The position numbers and the translations under genes were made by a program. A stretch of DNA of 41,824 nt, taken from NCBI GenBank assembly GCA_029252405.1, contig JAQXBM010000076.1, positions 1 through 41,824 on the forward strand. The letters are read 5' to 3'. Shown here one piece after another: positions 18,424 through 26,283 of the stretch. The notes below the pieces were generated by a model that saw only the letters and a list, made by a program, of their open reading frames with translations, searched no databases and was not told the origin of the DNA. Source of the DNA: Crocinitomicaceae bacterium. GTDB taxonomy: Bacteria; Bacteroidota; Bacteroidia; Flavobacteriales_D; Crocinitomicaceae. Numbering within the stretch: the stretch's first letter is position 1; each line of letters starts with the position of its first letter.

Positions 18424-20199
18424 ATGAAAAAGAATTTATTTAAAGTGACACTTGGATTGTCGCTCCTTGCATTCGCGCAGAATGCTAATGCGCAGTGTCC
18501 AGAGATTACATGTGCGCCAGATGTTCCCGCAAATACGGACTCTGCGATGTGCGACGCAATCGTGACATACGCACTACCAACGGCAATTGACACGTGTCAA
18601 CCAGCCAACTTTCAAACTTTTACTTACACCGGAGTTCAAGAGACCTTCGTTGTTCCGGCTGGCGTTACTAGTATTTCAGTTGATGCTTATGGTGCGCAAG
18701 GAGGATCAAATTCTCCTGCAACAAACATCAATTTTGGGGGACGTGTTCAAGCAGATCTTCCTGTTACACCGGGCACGACTATTTACGTTTACGTTGGAGG
18801 ACAACCTACTGGATTAACTGGTGGTTTCAACGGCGGAGGAAATGGTGAATCAGGTGGAATTGGCGGTGGCGGTGCTTCTGATCTTCGAATTGGAGGTACA
18901 ACCTACGCAGAACGCGTTATTGTTGCCGGCGGCGCTGGTGGCGGTGGATTTTGGTCTAGCCAAGAAATCTATGGTGGGCTCGGTGGAGACTCAATTGGAG
19001 GACCTGGATACAGAGACAATCCATCGATTCTTGGAGGTGACCCTGGAACACAAACGCTAAGTGGAAACGGAACATGTGTTTCGTTCAATAATCCAGCTGT
19101 AAGTGGCGGATTTGGATTCGGCGGTGCACCATCTGGTTGTGGTTGTGAAGGCTACGGCGGTGGCGGTGGCTGGTACGGAGGTGCTGGAAGTGGAAACTGT
19201 CGCGGTGGTGGCGGTGGAAGCAGCTACACAGATCCAACGACAAGCAATGTAATTCATGCTCAAGGAGTAAGAACGGGGAATGGCGAGATTACAATCACAT
19301 GGGCTGGAGCAACGGCAACCGTCACTCAAATTGCTGGTCTGCCAAGTGGATCTGCTTTCCCTATCGGAACAACAACAAATACATTTATTGCAGAAAGCAA
19401 TGGTGGAGTTGACACTTGTTCATTCGTTGTGACTGTAGCTGACAACCAAGCGCCGACTATTTCGTGCCCACAAAGTATTGATATTTGCGATGGAACGGCA
19501 GTGTCTGGAACAACACCTTCAAGTTCTGATAACTGTCCTGGAGAAACTGTGACTTACAACACGACAGGTGCGACTACTACAAGTGGAACTGGATCTGTTG
19601 ATGGCGTAACATTCAATGTTGGAACGACAACAGTTTGGTACATCGCAACGGACGCTGCAGGAAATCAAGACAGCTGTTCTTTCGATGTAACTGTGAACCC
19701 GTTGCCTGCTGTAATCATTGATGCTTTTGGTCAGGATACAGTGTGTAACTATAACAATCCTATTCCTCTTCCTGTTGGAACGCCAGCATCTGGAACGTAC
19801 ACAGGACCAGGAATTAGTGGTTCAAACTTCGACCCGTCAACTAGTGGAGATGGATTGATTAGTATTTCATATACTGTGACTGACTCTCTTGGCTGCACGA
19901 ATTCTGATACAACATCAATTTTTGTAGATGCATGTGTAGGAATGAATGAGTTCAATCCATTGTCGAATGTGTCTGTGTTCCCGAATCCATCTAACGGTTT
20001 GGTGACTATTTCACATGAGGATATTAACGGTTCGTTTGACTACACGGTGACTTCAATTGACGGAAAAGTTGTTCGTCAAACAATGAATTCTGTTGATGAG
20101 AATGTGACGATTGATTTGAGTCAAGAACCAAATGGTACTTACTTAATTCTCATTGAAAGTGGCAGGTTCCAACGAACACTCAAACTAGTAAAAGACTAG
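18424..20199 (+). CDS. T9SS-exported surface protein with ALK-type glycine-rich and HYR domains
   Basis: A 591-residue protein. I chose the ATG at 18424 because it starts a proper signal peptide (MKKNLFKVTLGLSLLAFAQN then ANAQ); the frame is open for 60 bases before it but overlaps the previous gene. Residues about 60-295 form a glycine-rich domain beginning FTYTGVQETFVVPAGVTSIS and containing ASDLRIGG and AGGAGGGGF, like the glycine-rich domain of ALK/LTK receptors and its bacterial relatives. HYR-like segments follow (SCPQSIDICDG..., WYIATDAAGNQDSCSFDVTV). The last 80 residues are a T9SS type A sorting domain (VSVFPNPSNG ... DGKVVRQ ... NGTYLILIESG...LKLVKD). It is exported through the type IX system to the surface; its ligand is unknown. 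A terminator follows. Confidence 0.93.
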   Translation: MKKNLFKVTLGLSLLAFAQNANAQCPEITCAPDVPANTDSAMCDAIVTYALPTAIDTCQPANFQTFTYTGVQETFVVPAGVTSISVDAYGAQGGSNSPATNINFGGRVQADLPVTPGTTIYVYVGGQPTGLTGGFNGGGNGESGGIGGGGASDLRIGGTTYAERVIVAGGAGGGGFWSSQEIYGGLGGDSIGGPGYRDNPSILGGDPGTQTLSGNGTCVSFNNPAVSGGFGFGGAPSGCGCEGYGGGGGWYGGAGSGNCRGGGGGSSYTDPTTSNVIHAQGVRTGNGEITITWAGATATVTQIAGLPSGSAFPIGTTTNTFIAESNGGVDTCSFVVTVADNQAPTISCPQSIDICDGTAVSGTTPSSSDNCPGETVTYNTTGATTTSGTGSVDGVTFNVGTTTVWYIATDAAGNQDSCSFDVTVNPLPAVIIDAFGQDTVCNYNNPIPLPVGTPASGTYTGPGISGSNFDPSTSGDGLISISYTVTDSLGCTNSDTTSIFVDACVGMNEFNPLSNVSVFPNPSNGLVTISHEDINGSFDYTVTSIDGKVVRQTMNSVDENVTIDLSQEPNGTYLILIESGRFQRTLKLVKD

Positions 20200-20221
20200 T
20201 TCAATTTTGATTGATTATTTC

Positions 20222-20257
20222 AAGTCCCGCTGAACGTTGTTTGGTGGGACTTTTTTA
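20222..20257 (+). terminator. rho-independent terminator after the T9SS surface protein
   Basis: AAGTCCCGC pairs with GTGGGACTT (9 bp, one G-U) around a 13-base loop, followed by TTTTAATT. It lies between the surface protein gene and the RDD gene, which also argues against using the RDD frame's upstream start at 20237. Confidence 0.85.
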
Positions 20258-20269
20258 ATTTCGACGTTC

Positions 20270-20731
20270 ATGACGGATCTTCTCGACAGCACGATAAAGA
20301 AAAAAACCGTTCACGACGGTTTCTCAAATATTCAGGACCGAGTGCGGCATCTTTTTATAGACGGACTCATTGTTATGATTTCCTCAGCCTTGATTCTCGC
20401 CTTGCTGGATATCCTTTTTCTAGAGATTAGAGACACAAACCGATTAGCACTGAGCATTATAGTGCTTATCGTTTACATGATTTACTACTCCACTTTTGAA
20501 TTCTACGTTGGTTTTACAATTGGCAAACTTCTTAACAAGACACGAGTTATCAATATAGATGATAGTAAACCGACGTTTCAGCAAATCCTAATTCGGACGT
20601 TGACCCGCTTGATTCCTTTTGGTTTCATCACCATTTTAACACCATACAAAGGAGCGCTTCACGATCTCTTTTCGAAAACAAGAACAATCAGAATAAAAAA
20701 GAAGAAGTTTGTTGAAGTCAACGAAATTTAA
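20270..20731 (+). CDS. RDD family membrane protein
   Basis: A 153-residue protein with an RDD-like core: IQDRVRHLFIDGLIVMISSA near residues 22-41 contains the R...D arrangement, followed by membrane helices at about 32-50 and 60-80 and a third near 110-130 (RTLTRLIPFGFITIL). The tail is basic (TRTIRIKKKKFVEV). RDD proteins are poorly understood; some have been linked to ion exchange or membrane stress. The ATG at 20270 was chosen because the upstream alternative lies inside the preceding terminator. It is convergent with the pyrimidine operon. Confidence 0.75.
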   Translation: MTDLLDSTIKKKTVHDGFSNIQDRVRHLFIDGLIVMISSALILALLDILFLEIRDTNRLALSIIVLIVYMIYYSTFEFYVGFTIGKLLNKTRVINIDDSKPTFQQILIRTLTRLIPFGFITILTPYKGALHDLFSKTRTIRIKKKKFVEVNEI

Positions 20732-20792
20732 CTCTGTAGGGTCGGTTTACTCAACAATATCATCAACAAGCAGACCTTACGAAAACAAAGTT

Positions 20793-21224
20793 CTACTCAC
20801 CAATATCCTCATTCCACAAAGCAGGGTGTTCTTCAATGAAATTCGTCATCATGTCAATGCATTCCTGATTATTCAAATCAATCACCTCCACTCCGTGTTG
20901 TTCCATGAGTTCGCGCGCCCCTGAAAACGTCACAGACTCTCCAACAATCACTTTTGGAATATTGAATTGCACAATCGTACCCGCGCACATATAACAAGGC
21001 ATCAAAGTTGAATAGATTGTCGTGCCGAGGTAGTTCCCAACTCGACCCGCATTATTCAGGCAATCCATTTCTCCATGAAGAATAGGATTTTGCTCTTGAA
21101 CACGCTTGTTTCGTCCTTTCGCAATCACTTTTCCACCTCTCACAAGAACGGATCCAATTGGAATTCCACCTTCCGCTCGACCTTCTTTCGCTTCGTCAAT
21201 TGCTAAACGCATGAATTCATCCAT
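20793..21224 (-). CDS. cytosine deaminase, yeast FCY1 type
   Basis: Converts cytosine to uracil. 143 residues of the CDA-fold zinc deaminase family. The zinc ligands and catalytic acid are His50-x-Glu52 (LHGEMD) and Cys77/Cys80 (PCYMC). It resembles yeast Fcy1 rather than the guanine or tRNA-adenosine deaminases: GRNKR around Asn39 matches the yeast substrate-binding Asn region, and the C-terminus LWNEDIGE carries Asp140, equivalent to the yeast Asp that contacts the cytosine ring. E. coli CodA is an unrelated amidohydrolase. It is the last gene of the pyrimidine operon, 3 bases after preA, and feeds cytosine into it. Confidence 0.85.
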   Translation of the reverse strand: MDEFMRLAIDEAKEGRAEGGIPIGSVLVRGGKVIAKGRNKRVQEQNPILHGEMDCLNNAGRVGNYLGTTIYSTLMPCYMCAGTIVQFNIPKVIVGESVTFSGARELMEQHGVEVIDLNNQECIDMMTNFIEEHPALWNEDIGE

Positions 21225-21227
21225 AGC

Positions 21228-22583
21228 CTATTTTTTCCAACCAGATTTATCTGCTCGTTTCGTTTTTAATGCTTCAATTGGCTCAGGAACGTAATGTCCT
21301 TTTCCTCCCGCTCGATCATCATTCCAAGCATTCGGAATTCGATCTGACTGAGTTAATTCGTCCCATGTTTCGTGCTGAGTGCCATCATCAAATTTCTCCA
21401 TTGTTATACAATCTTCAACTGGACAAACCAATGAACATAGGTTACAACCTACACAATTCTCCTCAATAATCGAAGGAATTCGAGAACCATCTTTTGGAAG
21501 AGCAATTGCTTGATGCGCTCCATCATCACAGGCGATATAACATAAATCACATCCGACACATTTGTCCTCATTGATCTTCGCTTTCACTTCACTTTTTAGG
21601 TTCAAATGCTTCCATTGCGTCACATTTGGCAGTGCTTTCCCTGCGAAATCGTAGATGGTATTATAGCCTTTATCCGCCATAAACTTGAGCAGGCCAGCCT
21701 CCATTTCACGCACGATTCCAAATCCGTAGTGCATCACAGCCGTACACACTTGAACCGAAGTGGCGCCAAGAAGGATGAACTCAACAACATCGCGCCAAGT
21801 TTCAATTCCTCCAATTCCACTGATGGGTGTACCCATAATATCTGGGTGCTGTGCCAAGTCTTTCAACATGTGCAAAGCGATTGGCTTCACCGCAGGTCCA
21901 CAATATCCACCATTTGACCCTTTTCCATCAACAACGGGATATGGCGCGTAAGTATCTAAATCAACTCCAACGATGCTTTTTACCGTATTGATCAATGAAA
22001 TCGCATCTGTTTTTCCTTGAACAGCTGCCAAACCAGGATCAGTAATGTGAGAAATGTTCGGTGATAATTTCGTGATTACTGGAATATTCGCAGCGTCCAT
22101 TACCCATTCGACAATTGTTTTGAGTACTTCTGGTTCTTGGCCAACAGCCGATCCCATTCCGCGCTCACACATTCCGTGTGGACATCCAAAGTTCAACTCG
22201 ATTCCATCAGCTCCAGCATCTTCCACTTGCTTGATAATATCAATCCACTCAGCGCGGGTATCAACCATTAATGATGCAATTACAGCGTGATCAGGAAAGT
22301 GTTTTTTGACCTCCAGCATCTCGCGCAAGTTATCCTCCAAAGGTCGATCACTGATCAACTCGATGTTCGAGAATCCTGCCATTCGCCTGTCGCCATAATT
22401 TACAGCTCCATAGCGACTTGAAACGTTAATCGTTGGCATTCCCAACGTCTTCCAAACGGCTCCTCCCCATCCAGCTTCGAAAGCTTTCATGATTTGATAT
22501 CCTGAGTTTGTTGGTGGCGCCGATGCGAGCCAAAAAGGGTTTGGTGCTTTTATCCCTGCGAAATTCACTGATAAATCTGCCAT
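21228..22583 (-). CDS. preA: NAD-dependent dihydropyrimidine dehydrogenase subunit PreA
   Basis: The catalytic subunit that reduces uracil/thymine to dihydro forms using FMN. 451 residues. An N-terminal FMN TIM barrel has NFGCPHGMCERGMGSAVGQ at residues 131-149, TKLSPNISHITDPG and the phosphate-binding GIGGIETW. Two C-terminal [4Fe-4S] ferredoxin motifs follow (CVGCDLCYIACDDG and CVGCNLCSLVCP). Electrons come from PreT, encoded 24 bases upstream. The position of the mammalian active-site Cys (in LACGQ) reads Val here (SAVGQ); as far as I recall this also holds for some bacterial PreA proteins. The gene ends 3 bases before the cytosine deaminase. Confidence 0.94.
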   Translation of the reverse strand: MADLSVNFAGIKAPNPFWLASAPPTNSGYQIMKAFEAGWGGAVWKTLGMPTINVSSRYGAVNYGDRRMAGFSNIELISDRPLEDNLREMLEVKKHFPDHAVIASLMVDTRAEWIDIIKQVEDAGADGIELNFGCPHGMCERGMGSAVGQEPEVLKTIVEWVMDAANIPVITKLSPNISHITDPGLAAVQGKTDAISLINTVKSIVGVDLDTYAPYPVVDGKGSNGGYCGPAVKPIALHMLKDLAQHPDIMGTPISGIGGIETWRDVVEFILLGATSVQVCTAVMHYGFGIVREMEAGLLKFMADKGYNTIYDFAGKALPNVTQWKHLNLKSEVKAKINEDKCVGCDLCYIACDDGAHQAIALPKDGSRIPSIIEENCVGCNLCSLVCPVEDCITMEKFDDGTQHETWDELTQSDRIPNAWNDDRAGGKGHYVPEPIEALKTKRADKSGWKK

Positions 22584-22607
22584 ATCTTGAGTTTTTTTGT
22601 TCTTAGT

Positions 22608-23933
22608 TTATTTGTTAATCCATTCGTGAATTCCATTCGCAGCGAGCTTTCCATCGTAAGCTGCATTCACTACTTCTGCGCCACCATTGATGGCATCTCC
22701 ACCTGCGAAATACTTCGGATTGGTAGATTGATTTGTATCTGGATTAACGACAATTCGTGTTTTTTTGTCGATTTCTAATCCCTCGATTAGGCTGTAAAAA
22801 GGTCCCTGTTTTGCTTGTCCAGTTGCCTTAATGACCATTTCACATGGTACAGTAAACTCACTTCCTGGAATCGTGTTTAGTTTTCCATCTGTTGATTCAG
22901 TCTTGATGAACTTCACACCTTCAACCTTTCCATTTCCAACGATTTCTAATGGTGATGCATTGAACAAACCTCTCACTCCAGCACCAACAGCTAGTTCATA
23001 TTCGAATGAATACGCACCCATTCCACTTTTGTCGCGGCGGTAGGCAAGTGTCACCTCATCTGCTCCTAATCGAGCTGAACCTGAGGCAGCATCCATGGCT
23101 GTGTTTCCACCACCAATTACGACCACTCTGTTAGGAATCTTGACATCAGAATGCTTCAAACGTAGTTCTTCAATGAACTCAACAGCTCCAACAACTCCAT
23201 CCAAGTCTTCGCCTGTCATACCAAGTGTTGCAGTTCCTCCCAATCCAACGCCAATAAAGATAGCCGAATAATTCGCTTCCAATTCTGCCAGTTGCTCTTT
23301 TGACGAGATTGGAGAATTGTACTTGATGTTATAGCCCAACTGATTTTGGAGGTATTCCATTTCCGCAAGCACTTCCTCATTCGTGATTTTGTATGGAGCG
23401 ATTCCGTGAACTGTCAATCCAGATGGCAAGGCTTTCGCTTCAAAAATATCGACTGTATAACCGAGCAATCGCAATTCACATGCACACGCAATTCCTGCTG
23501 GTCCGGCGCCGATAATCGCCACGCTTTTTCCGTTATCTCGACCCGGAGTGTACAACTGTTTCCCTGACTCAATTACTTGGCTGGTCGCGTAATTTTGCAA
23601 ACGTCCAATCAACAAAGGCGCTACATCCTGATTGTTGTAAACACAAGCTCCTTCACACAAAACACCCGTTGGACAAATCGTTCCGCAGGCATTTCCCATC
23701 CAGTTTGAATCGTAAATTGTTTTCGCCGCACCTTCGGGATTCCCAGAATTAATCTGCTTAATGAACAGAGGAATATCAATCCCTGTTGGACACGCATCCA
23801 TACACGGAGCGTCATAACAAAACAAGCAACGAGAACTTTCGTAATACGCTTGCGTGTCGTTCATTAATGGTTTCTTCTGTTTGAAGTTTTCTTTAAATTC
23901 CTGCTCATTTGCAGGCCGTTTATATTCTGCCAT
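22608..23933 (-). CDS. preT: NAD-dependent dihydropyrimidine dehydrogenase subunit PreT
   Basis: A flavoprotein that takes electrons from NAD(P)H and passes them to PreA. I chose the ATG at 23933 (MAEYKRPANEQEFKENFKQK) because it has an A-rich leader; an in-frame GTG 33 bases upstream is less likely. This gives 441 residues. The N-terminal iron-sulfur region has CLFCYDAPCMDACPTGIDIP and CGTICPTGVLCEGAC. The FAD motif is VAIIGAGPAGIACACEL, and the NAD(P) motif VVVIGGGNTAMDAA is followed by the C-terminal FAD segment YFAGGDAINGGAEVVNA. It has the glutamate-synthase beta-subunit/DPD N-half architecture and lies 24 bases before preA. Confidence 0.93.
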   Translation of the reverse strand: MAEYKRPANEQEFKENFKQKKPLMNDTQAYYESSRCLFCYDAPCMDACPTGIDIPLFIKQINSGNPEGAAKTIYDSNWMGNACGTICPTGVLCEGACVYNNQDVAPLLIGRLQNYATSQVIESGKQLYTPGRDNGKSVAIIGAGPAGIACACELRLLGYTVDIFEAKALPSGLTVHGIAPYKITNEEVLAEMEYLQNQLGYNIKYNSPISSKEQLAELEANYSAIFIGVGLGGTATLGMTGEDLDGVVGAVEFIEELRLKHSDVKIPNRVVVIGGGNTAMDAASGSARLGADEVTLAYRRDKSGMGAYSFEYELAVGAGVRGLFNASPLEIVGNGKVEGVKFIKTESTDGKLNTIPGSEFTVPCEMVIKATGQAKQGPFYSLIEGLEIDKKTRIVVNPDTNQSTNPKYFAGGDAINGGAEVVNAAYDGKLAANGIHEWINK

Positions 23934-24008
23934 ATTTTCACTTTTAGAGAAATCATTGACGTGCACCTTGCTGAAGGCGCCAGATTTCTTAAAGATTAAT
24001 GTTCGTTT

Positions 24009-24875
24009 CTAAAGTTCTGTAAGGACACCATAAGTCTCTGGACGACGATCTCTGTAGAATTGCCACGTTGATCGAACTTCTTCAATTAAATCCAAATCAA
24101 AATCTGCAATTAGTAATTCGTCATCGTCTCTTGATGCTTCCGCGAAAATTTGTCCACGTGGATCCACGAAGTAGGATTGCCCGTAGAATTTACCAAGGTT
24201 CCAAGGTTTCTCCTCGCCTACTCGGTTGATACATCCCATGAAATATCCGTTTGCGGCTGCGTGTGCAGGTTGCTCCAATTTCCAGAGATATTCGCTCAAA
24301 CCAGCTACAGTTGCAGATGGGTTGTAAACGATTTCAGCACCGTTCAACCCAAGCGCTCTTGCTCCATCTGGGAAGTGGCGGTCGTAACAAATGTAAACTC
24401 CTACTTTCGCGTACTTTGTCTGGAATACTGGGTATCCTAGGTTTCCTGGCTTGAAGAAGAACTTCTCCCAGAATCCTGTTGTATGAGGAATGTGATTCTT
24501 TCTGTATTTGCCCAAATACGTTCCATCCGCATCGATTACCGCAGCTGTGTTGTAAAGAACACCCGCCGACTCTCGCTCGTACAATGACGCGACAATTACC
24601 ATGTCGTACTTCTTCGCGTAGTATGATAGTTTCTCTGTTGTTGGTCCGGGAACAGCCTCTGCTGAAGCGTACCATTTACGGTCCTGACCAGGGCAAAAAT
24701 AGGGCGTGTTGAAAATTTCTTGGAGACATAAAATTTGAACTCCAGCTTCTCCAGCTTGCTCAATGTACGGGATGTGTTTGTCGTACATCGCTTGGCAAAT
24801 CTCCGCGATTGTTCCTTCTCCTTCCGTCATTGGAAGGCTCATTTGAATTAATCCTGATTTTACGATTCTTGGCAT
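24009..24875 (-). CDS. beta-ureidopropionase (N-carbamoyl-beta-alanine amidohydrolase)
   Basis: Hydrolyses N-carbamoyl-beta-alanine to beta-alanine, CO2 and ammonia, the third step of reductive pyrimidine breakdown. 288 residues of the nitrilase superfamily with the complete Glu-Lys-Cys triad: Glu53 (LCLQEIF), Lys126 (KYRKNHIP) and Cys163 (VYICYDRHFPDGAR). ALGLNGAEIVYNPSATVAG and the C-terminal QFYRDRRPETYG match eukaryote-like beta-alanine synthases. Its place directly after the dihydropyrimidinase gene (27 bases) sets the substrate more firmly than the family alone would; related sequences include N-carbamoylputrescine amidases. Confidence 0.9.
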   Translation of the reverse strand: MPRIVKSGLIQMSLPMTEGEGTIAEICQAMYDKHIPYIEQAGEAGVQILCLQEIFNTPYFCPGQDRKWYASAEAVPGPTTEKLSYYAKKYDMVIVASLYERESAGVLYNTAAVIDADGTYLGKYRKNHIPHTTGFWEKFFFKPGNLGYPVFQTKYAKVGVYICYDRHFPDGARALGLNGAEIVYNPSATVAGLSEYLWKLEQPAHAAANGYFMGCINRVGEEKPWNLGKFYGQSYFVDPRGQIFAEASRDDDELLIADFDLDLIEEVRSTWQFYRDRRPETYGVLTEL

Positions 24876-24902
24876 AGTATAGTATTTTTTGATTTCGTGT
24901 TA

Positions 24903-26282
24903 TTAAAGTCTCAATGATGTTTTCCCTCTAGGGATGAATTTCCCGTCTCCGGGTTTCAGCAGACATTGTTCGTTTTCGATGGCGATATTTCCTCTCAATA
25001 AAACAGTTTCCGTTTTACCTGTTACTTCCCATCCTTCGTAACCAGAGTAGTCGCAATTCATGTGATGTGTATCAACAGATATGGTATGCTTTTTCTTTGG
25101 ATCGAACACAACGAGGTCGGCATCCGAACCAATGGCGATTGTACCTTTTCGCGGATACATTCCAAAGATCTTCGCAGCATTAGTTGAAGTTACTTCTACA
25201 AACTTCGTCAAGGAGATCTTCCCTTTTTCAACGCCTTCAGAATACATGAATTCCACTCTGTGTTCAATGGCAGGATGCCCGTTCGGAATTTTTGCGAAGT
25301 TGTCTTTCCCCATCGCTTTTTGCTCCAAAGTAAATGGACAATGATCCGTTCCAACGACTTGCACTAATCCTTGATTGATTCCTGACCACAGTGCTTCTTG
25401 ATCTTTCTTTTCACGAAGCGGTGGACTCATCACCCATTTTGCTCCGTCCTCTCTTTCGTAGAGTGAAGCGTCAATCATTAAATATTGAGAACAGGTTTCA
25501 ACCAGTACTTTTTGATTTCGTTTTGTCGCATTTCGAACAGCGTTCAATGCTCCTTCGCAGGTCATGTGAACGATGTATCCTGGGCAACCCGTGTAATGCA
25601 ACATGTCTGTAAATCGAGCGGAAGCTTCTGCCTCAGTAACTTCAGGTTGTGATAAATAATGATAGATCGGTTTGGTGTTTCCTTGATCGAGATTTTTGCT
25701 GATCAATGAATCAATCATGTCGCCATTCGTAGCATGAACAGTTACCAATCCGCCGTGTTCTTTGACCACTTTCATGAGTTGAACCATCTGACCGTCATCG
25801 ATCATTAATGCTCCTTTGTAGGCCATGAAGGTTTTGAAAGAAGAAATTCCTTCCTCCTCGATCATTTGGACAACCTCTTTCGCCACATCGTCATTGAAAT
25901 CCGTCACTGCCATGTGATACGAGAAATCTCCCACCGCTTTGTGCAAGGATTTATCTTGCCATTCTTTCAAGGCATTGTGCAAGGTATCGCCTTGTGTTTG
26001 TAGAATAAATTCAATGACTGAAGTCGTTCCACCGTGCAAGGCTGCACGCGTTCCAGTTTCGTAATCATCACTCGAATAAGTACCCATGAAAGGCATATCG
26101 AGATGAACGTGAGGATCAATTCCACCCGGTAAAACCAATTTGTCGGTCGCATCAATAACTTTATCAGCTTGATACGACAGGTCTTTTCCGATGGCAACAA
26201 TTTTTTCGCCTTCAACATACACGTCGGCGATGTAATCTTCTGAAGCTGTTACAACTCTTCCGTTTTTGATTAATACAGACAT
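24903..26282 (-). CDS. hydA: dihydropyrimidinase (D-hydantoinase)
   Basis: Opens the ring of dihydrouracil or dihydrothymine. 459 residues, a cyclic amidohydrolase with two metals. The ligands are His58 and His60 (DPHVHLDMP), the carbamylated Lys150 (SSFKTFMAYKG), His183 (VTVHATNGD), His239 (IVHMTCEGA) and Asp313 (GTDHCPF). The C-terminal strand DADLVVFDPKKKHTISVDTH is typical. It begins 1 base after the permease stop on the minus strand and is followed by beta-ureidopropionase after 27 bases. Activity on allantoin or other hydantoins cannot be excluded, but the neighbours favour pyrimidines. Confidence 0.94.
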   Translation of the reverse strand: MSVLIKNGRVVTASEDYIADVYVEGEKIVAIGKDLSYQADKVIDATDKLVLPGGIDPHVHLDMPFMGTYSSDDYETGTRAALHGGTTSVIEFILQTQGDTLHNALKEWQDKSLHKAVGDFSYHMAVTDFNDDVAKEVVQMIEEEGISSFKTFMAYKGALMIDDGQMVQLMKVVKEHGGLVTVHATNGDMIDSLISKNLDQGNTKPIYHYLSQPEVTEAEASARFTDMLHYTGCPGYIVHMTCEGALNAVRNATKRNQKVLVETCSQYLMIDASLYEREDGAKWVMSPPLREKKDQEALWSGINQGLVQVVGTDHCPFTLEQKAMGKDNFAKIPNGHPAIEHRVEFMYSEGVEKGKISLTKFVEVTSTNAAKIFGMYPRKGTIAIGSDADLVVFDPKKKHTISVDTHHMNCDYSGYEGWEVTGKTETVLLRGNIAIENEQCLLKPGDGKFIPRGKTSLRL

Positions 26283-26283
26283 A

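Noticed and set aside
20237-20269. Earlier ATG (20237) for the RDD protein
   Set aside because: It lies inside the terminator hairpin of the preceding gene and adds only unconserved-looking residues.
20733-20780. GTAGGGTC...GACCTTAC as a bidirectional terminator between the RDD gene and the pyrimidine operon
   Set aside because: The stem is short with one G-U pair, the loop is long, and there is no T-run on either side.
23934-23966. GTG at 23966 as the preT start
   Set aside because: The ATG at 23933 has a typical A-rich leader and begins a normal PreT N-terminus; the GTG adds 11 residues without support.
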